From assembly GCF_025370935.1 (NCBI RefSeq), contig NC_133485.1:2557934-2621933 (forward strand): 64,000 bases of DNA, written 5' to 3'. The position numbers were made by a program, and so were the translations under genes. The notes under the pieces are model-generated. The model had not been told where the DNA came from, did no database searches, and saw only the letters and a list, made by a program, of their open reading frames with translations. The stretch is from Choristoneura fumiferana. Its lineage: Eukaryota; Arthropoda; Insecta; Lepidoptera; Tortricidae. Below, piece after piece: positions 40,837-52,000 of this stretch. How positions within the stretch are numbered: position 1 is the stretch's first letter; each line of letters opens with the position of its first letter.

Positions 40837-42160
40837 ACGGAGAGTGACTAATTAACTTTGCTGATATCAATTTGTTTTATAAAACATGCGCACTGGTGTA
40901 ACCTTGAGTTATTTGACGTATCTTATGGTATGATATGATTGGACTGACGTTACGGTTACGATCAGATTATGACAGATAAGACAATGTTGCCATATAAAAT
41001 CATGAAAATCGATTTTTGAACGAACCGTTCTGTGTGAGAAGAACCGCGTACCAGAGTAGAACCTTTTCCCAATCACATCCAGCACTAATTTCTTCGGCAG
41101 TCAACAATTTGTTAGTGAAAATCCCGAACACTTTAACTAGACCGCCTATGCGGCGCGGGATCCAGTTTTACATAGGTGTAGTGTAGGTAAATTGGTACAA
41201 TACACTGGTACGTACAATGTTATTCAGTGCTATCTACTTATTATAATAACAAACTTAATTTAAACAATAGTTATTTGATATGCAAGGCTGAAAAGTTGGT
41301 TATTGTCTTAAGCAAATCCTTATGGAACCCGAGTAAGTGAAAAAAGAATCCTGAGCGTAGCAAGGGTTTCAATGTGAAAGAAGTTTTTGAAATTTTAACG
41401 TGGGGATGAACTGGCCTTATACTTACTACAAAGTTGAAAATTCGAGGTTCGTTTCGTGCCATCGTGCTCACGCTAATAGAGTGAGAAGGACGGCTTCTTA
41501 CGAATCAGGATTGTAACGATACGAAGGTCTTCTTAGCGGAGGCGGAGGAGAATCCAAAGGAGAGGAGCTTTACCTGCACGGAAGCGGAGGTTACCTGAGG
41601 CGGAGGCGGGAGTGAAAGTGTAATATTAATAAAGTTAGGTACTTAATTAAAAGTGTTTTTTTATTATAACTAATACCTTGATAACTTTCCAGCCTCGCAT
41701 AACAAATACCTAACTATTTCGACCTAGTGAGTTGAAAAAAACTGCTTTGAACTCGAAAAGTAGCATAACTAATTTAGTTAACGTTGCAATTAAATTAATA
41801 AACACAACATGACTTCATTAAAGCAGTGGGTAATTAGAATTGAATAGGGTTTGACCACATTGAAAAGATTTTCGCCATTTTTGTAACTTAATGTACAAAT
41901 TCATGAAATTTACACATGACAAAATTGGAGTGAATGAAAAAAAAGTTTTTTCCGAAATTGAAGAGGTTTTTTTCCAGTGATAAAGCTCAACATTTGCTTT
42001 ATCGCTCTAAGTCACCTGACCAGATTTGACGCTGGAAACGAGCGTCGAGCGACTGCATGTGGCCGCACCTAACCTTAGTGTGCATTCTTCTTTATTGTTG
42101 AAATTTTCCACAAATAACTTCAGGTGGTTTCTCGACACACGTATCCTTCAAGTATCCACC
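40837..42160. other. Spacer between UMP-CMP kinase and Kunitz gene
   Basis: Contains both 5' flanks (divergent genes). A fragment of the GGGCTACTACGAA MITE lies near 41430-41495 and a purine-rich (gga)n-like stretch at 41525-41620. No further gene seen. Confidence 0.5.
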
Positions 42161-42230
42161 ATGCGGACGCTTCAGCACTCTCCGATTTTGCTAATATTGG
42201 TGTTATTATCATATGGTGTCTCCGGTTCAA
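42161..42230 (+). CDS. Signal-peptide exon (probable Kunitz gene exon 1)
   Basis: ATG in context ccaccATG, then MRTLQHSPILLILVLLSYGV, a hydrophobic core ending VSGSS like a secretion signal; donor TCAA|gtatgt, phase 1. No domain of its own. Confidence 0.65.
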
Positions 42231-44374
42231 GTATGTTTGGTCGAACAAATTGAGGGCATCGGCCACAAGATGGTGTTGCTTTCAAAGTCTGTTTATTACC
42301 GTGAAAACAAAGTTTAGATTAAAATCATATTCATACACCTTAAAACCGTACCACAAAATATGGAGCAATACCACAGTGTTGCGAAATCCCTTTTAGTTCG
42401 GAAAAAAGGGTCAGACAAAAGTTTCCGAAAGACAAAACTGTTTCAAAACACAGACATTCATTGCCCCGTAACGCATAATTGCCATAATTAATTTCAGGTA
42501 ATGTTTCACAAAATTATTCTAATTATCCGCGTAGCTCACCCAAAAACTATGAGATTACATTTCGGAGACTCACGCTACACTAGCGCCTCTAGCGGCGAAT
42601 TCATACGCGATAGCCCTCATTTGTTCGACTGTACCAGTTATTTTAGTTTCCGTTAATTTCAACAGACGGCTTAGTTCATGGATAGAAACTACCTCGTAAT
42701 TAACTTTGAACTATGTATGGTCAAGGGCTTTAATTCATGAGCCATCATGGAACCTTTTCAAAGGAAAAGTTATTTGTTACGATTTTGATTGTTTTAATGC
42801 AATGTCATATACGACGTTTACTGTGAAATGGTTCCATGGTGGCTATGATGATCTATTGTGGCCTCTCCCCGACAATTACCTCTTATATCTGCAGAAAATC
42901 CAAAGAAGATGGCAGGAAGAGATCCGGCATGCAGCGTGGCCCCGAAGTGGGATGTATGTAAATACCATTTAATACAATGGCAGAGGGAGTATAGATGGAG
43001 GTAAGGGTCCAATTTCACAAAAGTTGTGGATAAATATTACTGAGGACATCGCGAGAGTTGCGGGCAACCATTGGATGCAGATGGCGAGTTGTGTTTATTG
43101 TGGCGTTATAAGGGGAAGGCCTTTGTTCAGCAGTGAGCTTCGGGCTGATGATGATGATGATAAATAATGAAAATAGGCAAAAATTAACCATTACCTACCC
43201 CCTTATTTCGGAAACTACTGGGCTTAGTTTTGAAAAAATGCAGTAAATAGTACAGTCAAGTGCATAAATATATACCTATACCTACGTTACCAAGACGTTA
43301 AAAATATTATATAATATATATATATATATATATAGTTATATACATACACTATGATGCTACTAAAAGGTCGATGTATACATACTCGTATTTTGACGCTAGG
43401 CTGTATATATATTTTTGCATTCAACTACATAGATTACAGGTACAGTCGAATGCAAATATATATATATACAGCCATAGCGTGAAAATATGTATAGGTACGT
43501 GTACATCGACATTATGTTTAGTGGCATTAAAGGTGTAAGTATAGACATTTTGACGTCTTGAAAACGTATATATTTATATATATGCCCTGACCGTGTGGTT
43601 TAAATATGGGAGGCACAGTTAAAAAAAAGACACATTTCATTTTAAATTGTCGTCCGCCGGGTTTTTTAAAGGTAGGTAAGTTTCCAGAAGGCCTCGTAAA
43701 GTGCTTGCTTTTCTCTAGAGGTATTGGGAGATTTTTTTTTATTTGTTCGTGTGGGCAAAAGGAGAGAGCTTGGGAGGGGAGTAGGTAGGTAACCTACCCA
43801 TCATGCCTCAGACATTTTCTGGAAAGGCGGGAGTGGGATGCGCCCCAAAGAGCCCGCTTAGGTCGATGTTTTCTTCCTACCCTTTAGTTTTCCCGTGACT
43901 GACCCTGGTCTGTTTTCTATTCAAAAATACTTAAGTAAGACTTAATTTAAGGGGGTTCAATATACTTACATACTTTGGCAGGTAAGTGTAGCGCTGATCG
44001 TATACTTATTATCTGCACATTGGACAGTCGCGCGCGTCAACCAGCGTTCACTCTTGTACTATTACTTATTCTGTGCTCTTACCAAGCTGTTCTTACCAGC
44101 CCCGCCACAGAATAAGTAGGTAATCTGTTGGCCCCGCTCGCCCCGCGCACCGTTCAATCTCCCTGCGATACCTTATTTTTAACCCCCGATGCAAAAAGAG
44201 GGGTGTTATGAGTTTGACCGCTATGTGTCTGTGTGTGTGTCTGTCTGTCTGTCTGTGGCACCGTAGCTCTTAAGCGGGTGGACCGATTGGAATGCCGACA
44301 TGTTTTATCAAAATCGGTTCAGCCGTTTTTGTGATATTGAACTTTTTGTTGGTTAGGTTAGGTTATGTACCTAA

Positions 44375-44419
<45 letters not shown>

Positions 44420-46753
44420 TCGCGCGAGCAGAGCGGCGCCGCGCAGTGCGCGTGTTGCAGCAGCCGCTGAGTCGCGTTGCTCCGAAGACGAAGGGCTACG
44501 GATTAGCCCGAAACATGTCGAGCTAAACTCGATTTAAGACGTGAGTTATCCGGGTCATTATATTTAATATGTACCTAACTACTTCCGTATATTAGGTACT
44601 TATTGTGTCTTACCGCTGGTTGTTCTGATCCGCTATACTCTTTCAAGGGCGTACTACGACAAGAAAACCAATGACTGTTACTACTTCCGAGGCTGTCCCG
44701 ACAACAACCAGGAGCTGTTCACGTACGACGTGGACTGCCGCGAGGCCTGCGTCACCGGAGACACCCTCAAGTTAAGGGTTAGGCCCTCGACGTGCTTCCA
44801 CAAACCTATGCATGGAAAGTGTAATAAGAAAGTTAAGAAGTAAGTGAAATGGCGTGCAATTTTCGTTGGATAACCCGGATCAAAAAAAAATTACAAAAGA
44901 TTGAACCGACTCCAGAAAAGTACCTACAAAAAGTAATTTTCTACCAGTTTGAAGCCGGTGCTTCAGCACGAGCCAGCAGGGAGTGCACCATAGTCGTCCA
45001 CTTCGCCTACATTACTTTCTATTGGATTGGACTTCTATCAATATAGGTACTGCTGGTTCTGCCGAGTTACCTGCTTCAAACTGTAGAAAGTTATTTCCAT
45101 GGTCTTTTACAGTCGATTAATTCTTAATGAAACAAAAATACCACAAACGTTAAACATTCACACTTAAGATTGGTTTTTTGGAATCTTTTTTGTATTTTTT
45201 ATTTCAATTCCAAATTTTTACTTTTACGGTCATCCCGTAAACAGTAAGTAAGAAACAAACAAGCTGAGATATGAGGTGCATAGGGGAAATTCGTGTCGGT
45301 ACCGTTGACCATCAGTGGTGTAGCGGTATAGCACGCGGTACGGATTACCGAAGACCTGGGTTCGATTCCCAGTGATGGTCTTATTTTTCTGTTTTTTCTG
45401 TGCATCTTTATTTTAGTTTGTATTTTCAATTCACACTTAAGTAAGTTGTCATTTTTAGTGACAGTTAATACTTATACATCTCACAAAAATCCTTGATGTT
45501 ATATATATGATATGTTTATATTGAGGTATTCCATCTTAGGCCTCTAGGTTGGCAACGCATCTGCAATACCCTGGTGTTGCAGTTGTCTATGGGCGGTGGT
45601 GATCTCTTACCATCAGGAGACCCACTTGCTCGTTTGCCATCCAGTCGAATAAAAAAAAATGTTTCATAATCGAAGTTTCATAACTAAAATACAAGTAGGC
45701 CGCGGCCACACCGCTGCTTAAAAAATGGTGACGGTATGGAATCGAAGTGACGCATCGTATGCGCACCGTTTTTATCGCATGTCCCCCACACCGCTGCTGC
45801 TCAAAATACGCAGACGGTGCGGAATCGCAGTGACGTGCCGTAAACGTCATCAGTGCCCTTAGTGTAAGTTTTCGGTTACAAAATACGTCTCGATCGCGTT
45901 CACGTTAAAATCTCAGTTTGTATGCAAAGACGAACAGCGCCTCTAGCGGAACGTTTGTGATGTTCGTGTTTCATTTAGGGGCAGTACAGACAGACGGACT
46001 GCATTCCAACTGCAATGTAACCGCAACTGCGACTCCCATATATTGTTCGTTGCAGTTCGATTGCAGTCGGCACAACTGCACTCTGACTGTACGAGTAATT
46101 AGGTAGATTAGATACAGATAGGACATAGATATTTCTCTAAACTTTTTTTTTTTTTTTTTTATTCGACTGGATGGCAAACGAACAAGTGGGTCTCCTGATG
46201 GTAAGAGATCACCACCGCCCATAAACATCTGCAACACCAGGGGTATTGCAGATGCGTTGCCAACCTAGAGGCCTAAGATGGGATACCTCAAGTGCCAGTA
46301 ATTTCACCGGCTGTCTTACTCTCCACGCCGAAACACAACAGTGCAAGCACTGCTGCTTCACGGCAGGATTAGCGAGCAAGATGGTGGTAGCAATCCGGGT
46401 GGACCTTGCACAAGGTCCTACCACCTGCAAACTGAACTTACTACTTACTTATGAACTTTTAAACATTAAGGCAATTTGGTAATTACATGAATACCTACTC
46501 TGAGTTAATCTAGGGTCCACTCTCCACTCTGTACGCATTGGACGTAAAGAAGCAATCAAAAATGCTAACTTGCTTTTTGTCTGATTTTTTTAGATACTGG
46601 TTTGATGGGACTGCCATGAAATGCAAGATGTTCTTAAGCTGTGAACATTTGAATCAAAAATATTGGAAGACTGAAGCTGCATGCTCTATTGCGTGTTCGA
46701 AACGACCTAAAGCCCTGAGAGTAGTCGCGAATTCAACTAACAGCATGAATTAA
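42161..46753 (+). CDS. Secreted protein with two Kunitz (BPTI) domains, one exon missing
   Basis: Likely extracellular serine-protease inhibitor. Exons found: 42161-42230 (signal peptide), 44648-44839 and 46594-46753. The second Kunitz domain is complete, with six cysteines in order (CFHKPMHGKC, then C, C, C, and CSIAC) split by a phase-2 intron. Of the first domain only the second half (AYYDKKTNDCYYFRGC to CREAC) is visible; the exon with its first two cysteines was not found between 42231 and 44647, so linking the signal exon to this gene is inference. AATAAA lies 107 bp after the stop. Confidence 0.75.
42250..42630. repeat. Solo copy of the nested element of 26253-26628
   Basis: Shares ctttcaaagtctgtttatta, aaaaccgtaccacaaaata and gcgatagccctcattt with the inner element; left end diverged. 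Confidence 0.75.
42880..43160 (+). mobile_element. LINE 3' end fragment
   Basis: Encodes QKIQRRWQEEIRHAAWPRSG and later a RVAGNHWMQMAS-like segment in another frame, typical of degraded LINE ORF2 ends, then gatgatgatgata. Confidence 0.6.
43316..43335. repeat. (TA)n microsatellite
   Basis: Run of ta dinucleotides within a longer tatata-rich palindromic region (about 43250-43590). Confidence 0.7.
44377..44412. repeat. (CA)n microsatellite
   Basis: About 18 ac units, adjacent to a GC-rich stretch. Confidence 0.9.
44648..44839 (+). CDS. Kunitz exon: end of domain 1, start of domain 2
   Basis: Acceptor ctttcaag, donor AAGAA|gtaagt; 192 nt, phase 2 to 2. Encodes the last four cysteines of one Kunitz domain and the first two (CFHKPMHGKC) of the next. 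Confidence 0.85.
45242..45440 (+). mobile_element. tRNA-like SINE family C
   Basis: Head has a perfect 7 bp acceptor-like stem (gaccatc/gatggtc) and a good T arm (ctgggttcgattcccag), but an abnormal anticodon arm. Surrounding words recur at 14640-14900 in the opposite strand, so it is an interspersed element. Confidence 0.65.
45521..45660 (+). mobile_element. Repeat family A, 5'-truncated copy
   Basis: Starts ttgaggtattccatcttagg, ends ccagtcgaataaaaaaaa. Confidence 0.85.
46145..46430 (-). mobile_element. Repeat family A copy, full length
   Basis: 20 bp T-run then attcgactggatggcaaacg to ctaccacctgca; minus orientation, short frame open. Confidence 0.87.
46594..46753 (+). CDS. Kunitz terminal exon: end of domain 2
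   Basis: Acceptor tttttttag; completes domain 2 (YWFDGTAMKCKMFLSC, then AACSIAC) and ends with a short tail, stop TAA. Confidence 0.87.
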
Positions 46754-46859
46754 AGACATCGCTCAAAAATCATCCCATTTAGTGTTCGGCTACGACTGAC
46801 AGAAGACTGTCTTGAAGCCCATTCTTATTGCATTCATGTAAATGTAACTTGAGAGTGCT

Positions 46860-46865
46860 AATAAA
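46860..46865 (+). terminator. Poly(A) signal of the Kunitz gene
   Basis: AATAAA 107 bp after the stop codon. Confidence 0.6.
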
Positions 46866-46954
46866 TCTGTGTTGCTTTTACTAAATTGCTTATTTTAGTC
46901 CATTACCTAAATTAATTAGCTTTCCTTTTTTTTAACTCAACACAATTGCACAAA

Positions 46955-47083
46955 CCTGCGAAGCAATTCAATGGTGTGTGTGAAGTTCCCAATCCGCACT
47001 GGGCCCGCGTGGGAACTATGGCCCAAGCCCTCTTGTTCTGAGAGGAGGCCTGTGCCCAGCAGTGGGACGTATATAGGCTGAAT
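46955..47083 (+). mobile_element. SINE, 5'-truncated
   Basis: Starts caaacctgcgaagcaattc and ends cagtgggacgtatataggct; same family as 12600. Confidence 0.8.
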
Positions 47084-47689
47084 GATGATGATGATGAACA
47101 CAATTTTAAGGCCACCGCCATTCACCATTTTTTTCTATCCTCATCCTATAGTTACCGTAAGACGGAAATAATTAGTGAAAACGATTATTGTTTTAAGTGC
47201 ATTAGACAATTATGCCCCTGCGTTCACATTCTTTTACGTTTACGTTCTTGTAGTCTGTTGTCCAATGAAATGGAGTCGTTAAGCTATATTAACATTAACC
47301 TTCCAATGCGGTTATAATCTGTATTTACTACGAGCTCGTTATTTTAATTTATGGTATATTTTGTAGCCAGTGGCGTGCGTAGCTAGCATGAGTGGCACCC
47401 GGGGCGGATATTGTAGTTACTCCAAAAGGTTTACTATATGTTTCATAAAATCTAATCTCATAATTTTGTTACTCATAACAACCTTTAGCAGAATTTTCAT
47501 ATCACCGAATTACTTTTCGCATATTTTTTTTCTCATACTATAATTTCTCATAATTTTGCAAAGCCGAATATTACTATCACATAATATCGATGAGAGTAAT
47601 ATTTATATTTTCGAATAGTTGCTACACAGAAAGACATATATCTCATAATATTACTTTGCATAAGGATAATAAAAAGCAGAATAATATAT

Positions 47690-47860
47690 AAAAATATATA
47701 TATTTTGGGGATCTCGGAAACGGCTCAAACGATTTCGATGAAATTTGGTATGTAGGGGTTTTCGGGGATGAAAAACCAATCTAGATTGGTCTTATCTCTG
47801 GCAAAACGCGTGGTACCGAGTTTTAGCCCCAGCGCAGCTCGGTCGCCCAGATATTAATAT
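47690..47860 (+). repeat. Interspersed repeat 'ggaaacggctcaaacgattt', copy 1
   Basis: Second copy at 51845-52015 with gatttcgatgaaattt and tggtcttatctctgg shared. Confidence 0.7.
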
Positions 47861-48206
47861 TATTATGTGTCATTACGGTTGTGAATCTGACACTGGCTCA
47901 GTATAATGCTGAAGCGTTAAAAACACCCCCAGTGTTGTTTTAATTGTGGTTCTATATCATCATCATCATCATCATCAAGGCATGATGATGATGATGATGA
48001 TGAATTATGCAAAGTGATGATTATGCAAAAGTATCATTCGGCTAAAAAAAATTATGAGATCTGTTATGCGAAGTGTAATTCGGAGAATCGATATTATGCA
48101 AAATAAAGGGAACCCACTCCAAAACTCGAATAAAAAAAAATTACTATGCAAGTAGGCACCTATTAAGGAGGTATAGGTAAGTACTTATTATTGTTACATA
48201 TATTAT

Positions 48207-48507
48207 TTAGGTGGCCTAGTGGTTTGACCTATCGCCTCTCAAACAGAGGGTCGTGGGTTCAAGCCCCGGCTCGCACCTCTGAGTTTTTCGAAATTCATGT
48301 GCGGAATTACATTTGAAATTTACCACGAGCTTTGCGGTGAAGGAAAACATCGTGAGGAAACCTGCACAAACACCTGCGAAGCAATTCAATGGTGCGTGTG
48401 AGAAGTTCCCAATCCGCACTGGGCCCGCGTGGGAACTATGGCCCAAGCCCTCTGGTTCTGAGAGGAGACCTGTGCCCAGCAGTGGGACGTATATAGGCTG
48501 GGATGAA
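48207..48507 (+). mobile_element. tRNA-headed SINE, full length
   Basis: gtggcctagtggtttgacct, gggttcaagccccggctc, and 3' end cccagcagtgggacgtatat. Confidence 0.85.
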
Positions 48508-48988
48508 TATTATTTAGTGGCGGTTATGCAATCTGCCACAGTTTTAGGAATTTTTATAGGTGCCACCTAAATGGGTGACACCCGGGGCGGGCCGCCCCCA
48601 CTACCCCCCCTAGCTATGCCACTCTTTGTAGTTATGGGTGATAAGCTCATTTCAAAGAGACCATGAAAGAAGATTCGCACTTTAATCGTTCATCCACCAT
48701 TTAGGTAGGTAAGTATCTCTCATGCCTATTAAAGCTGGACATTGTTCTCTGATGGACAGTATATTAAATTAAAACCATAGAAGAGACTGGTCACTTAGGA
48801 TAAATAAAAATAAAATAATTTTGACGTGATCTTGACAAAATACGTAAATGGTAAATACTTAGAGAAGCCTTCAAAACTGTCATAAACCAATAGAAAAGAA
48901 TAGAATTTCTCATTAGTCTTATGTAATGTAATAGATACTCATCGATTATAAAATTACATACCTAGAACTAAATTGATTGAGCTAAGAA

Positions 48989-49082
48989 ATGGCTCGAAAG
49001 GGACAGGTTTCTATCCAAGATAACGTCGAAAATGACGAGGAGTTTGAGGCATATCTTCAAGCACATATACACCAGTTGATTT
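48989..49082 (+). CDS. Thioredoxin-protein exon 1
   Basis: ATG in agaaATGG; 94 nt, donor ATTT|gtgagt, phase 1. Encodes MARKGQVSIQ and an acidic helix (ENDEEFEAYLQ). Confidence 0.82.
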
Positions 49083-52000
49083 GTGAGTTCTTCCTTATTA
49101 TATACATATTTATTTTTAAACTAAAAACTGTATCACCTTCTCGTCTCTAGGAAGTTAGTAAAGTAGGTACTTATTTCTAATGATTAAAATGTTCTCATAA
49201 CCCTGTACATAGGAATAACATCCTTGTGGTTGCGAAACTGAGTACATGATGTCTGGACTGTTCCAACTTGCCCTAGTCTATCCGGGCAGTCGCTCATGAA
49301 CGCATCTAGGTTATGCCGCCATCTACGCCTTGGCCTGACAACCACTCCAGATACTTCAGCTCACTGAGGTTAAATATTAACATTATTAAGGTATGGAGGT
49401 GTACTCAGAGTTCTGCGGTCCCTGTCTGGCGGCCGGCAATGCTATCAGGAAGGGAAAGCTTGAGATCGGACAGGAGAACATTGCAATGGTTAAGGTAATC
49501 AAATACGACAACTTAGGTAAGTCTCGTTGTTGCTTTCTTCGGTTGAGAAGACACAGTCGACGTACCTACCTTGCTTTGAACTTTGAAAAGCTTTCATAAA
49601 GTATCTAAAAACAAGTTGCTGCCAAAATTGACTAAATAAAAATGGATTTACAGAGTTCAATATATATATTTTTAATCTCTTATTTTTCCAGGCTTTGGCG
49701 GATAATATTGATGCCTTGTCACGATTCAAGAATAAAAGTGAACCAGTTTTTCTCTTCATAGTGGTGGGTAACACTAACATAAATTATTATAAAGTTTTTT
49801 TTTTTTTTGTTTGACGGATGGCAAACGAGCAAGTGGGTCCCCTGATGGTAAGATATCGCCACCGCCCATGAACAGCTGCATCACCAGGGGTATTGCAGAT
49901 GCGTTGCCAACCTAGAGGCCTAAGATGGGATACCTCAAGTGCCAGTTATTTCACCGGCTGTCTTACTCTCCAGGCCGAAACACAACAGTGCAAGCCCTTG
50001 TTCCTGAGATGATTCATTCCCTTATATATCTCTACAAGATGAAACTGAATCACGTACCAAGGTGGAACTTATTCATAATAAATTTATTTGGCAAAAGTAG
50101 AGGATTTCAACATAACAAAGCACAAAGGCTCCCTGGTAATTCAGTTTCGGCGACTGTAATTGTAACGGTAGAAGTGTCAAATATAGCTAACCCGGCCGAC
50201 ACACGCGCGGGTAATACAGTGTTTATGATAGCTACGTTCACGTGCAGTCCTGGATTTGTCAATAGGCCGTATAGGCCGCGGCCTAGGGGCGGCAGCGGCC
50301 TAGGGGCGGCAGATTTGAACGAGAAAATTATTTTAGAAAGTTACATAGGGCGGCGGATATAAAGTGGCCTACACTTCTAAAAAACATAAATCCGCCACTG
50401 TTCACGTGTGATCACACAGGAGGGCAAGCTGACCCGTGCCATGTTTGGAGCGAACGGGATAGATTTATGCCGCATCATAGAAGAAGAGATAGGGCTGCTG
50501 TTGAGGGAGAAGCAGACAGGAGTCAAACGACGCAAGCAAGATATAAGCGAGATGCTGCCGGAGGAGTCCGTGAGTATCTGGCGTACTCTTTTAGGGACTG
50601 AGGGCCTCCACAAACTCGCGTGTGTACGGCCAAGGACTTTATTTCATGAGCCACCATGGAACCATTTCACAGTAAACGTCATAGTGACATCGCATTAATT
50701 AACAAGAAAAATCGTAATGACTTGTCCTTTGAAAAGATTCCGTGATGGCCCATGAATTAAAGTCCTTGACCGTACTGCTTGGCGCGGGCGCAGGGTGCCG
50801 TTTCAATGGAGCAGCAGGGCTACTACGAAACTCGAAGTTCGTGTCGTGCGGTCCCTCTCGCTCTCGTATTAAATAGTATAAGTGTCAGAGGGACCACACG
50901 ACCAGAACTTCGAGTTTCGAGTTTCGTAGTAGATAGCCCTGCGAAGCCCCGCTTTACGCAGCACAGCACTGCTTTATTAGATGACATGAAACAGCACGCC
51001 GCGCTTTTAACCGACTTCAACAAAGGAGGAGGAACTTGAAGATCTTTGTAAATAGCTTTCAAATTTCTGGGTAAAATTTAAACCTACCTGCGATAAAAAA
51101 ATCGTACTAATTTTACTATAAGTATAATGTTTTTTATCTGCGAGAACTAAAAAAAATACTGAATTCTAGTCTCATCTGTTTTAATAAGCACAAATTCTGC
51201 TGATTAAAAAAATACGAAAAGATAGCCTTCAATTTGGTCCGCGTCTTAAGCATGCGAGGGGTTAAACAGGTGAGTGCAGGTCGCTCTTAAACAGATCCTT
51301 TACTACCGTAAACTGCTTCAACTTTGCCCTCTGGCCCCAACATTGCCTTATTCGATTTAGTGTCGATAACTTAGCACTCTTATAGGTTTTCAACTTTTAT
51401 CTACACGGGAATTATTATTACGGGGGGATAAAAGTTTAAAAACCTAGAAGGGTGCTAGTTATCGACTCTAAATCGAATCAGGCAATGTTGGGGCCAGAGG
51501 GCAAAGTTGAAGCAGTTTACGGTATAAAGAGCATTAAAATTACAGGCTAAAATAGAAGCGGACCGGAAGCTAGAGCAGGAGAGTCGCGAGGCCGAGGAGC
51601 GCTTGCGCATACTGACGCTGGCTGCGCGGAAGAAGCGCGTGGCCGAGCGGCTAACGCCGCACGTGGCCCTGCTCAACTTCATCATGTTCTGGCCGCACTG
51701 CCATCAGGCGCACTACGATCTTTACGAGAAATGGGATCCGTTGAGTAAGTAAGGGATTACCTTCAAACCGGGCCTGCCTGCTTTTTAAATCTAATACCTT
51801 AAAACGAGCAATTCTTGTATATTTACCAACATATATTACATATACTCGTACTTATCGGGGATCCCGGAAACGGCTCCAACGATTTCGATGAAATTTAGTA
51901 TGTAGGGGGTTTTTGGGGATGAATAATCGATCTAGCTCGGTCTTATCTCTGGGAAAACGCTTGTTATCGAGCTTTAGCGCGAGCGAAGCTTGGTCGATCT

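Larger units (their letters stand above)
46754..48988. other. Spacer between Kunitz and thioredoxin-protein genes
   Basis: Kunitz 3' UTR, two SINE copies (46955, 48207), an AT-rich region (47440-48140) built of repeated tctcataatt/ttatgcaaag words, and a (catcat)n run near 47957. No gene seen. Confidence 0.55.

Noticed and set aside
42706..42972. 88-codon frame as a gene
   Set aside because: Matches the degraded 3' end of a LINE (RRWQEEIRHAAW) and includes a repeated 'catgagccatcatggaacc' element also seen near 50645.
43606..43788. Missing first-half Kunitz exon around CRPPGF
   Set aside because: Only one suitable cysteine, wrong phase for joining to 44648, and it lies in repeat-like sequence.
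45305..45385. Possible functional tRNA gene
   Set aside because: The acceptor stem and T arm pair well, but the anticodon arm is abnormal and the element with its flanks recurs at 14640-14900, so it is a tRNA-derived SINE.
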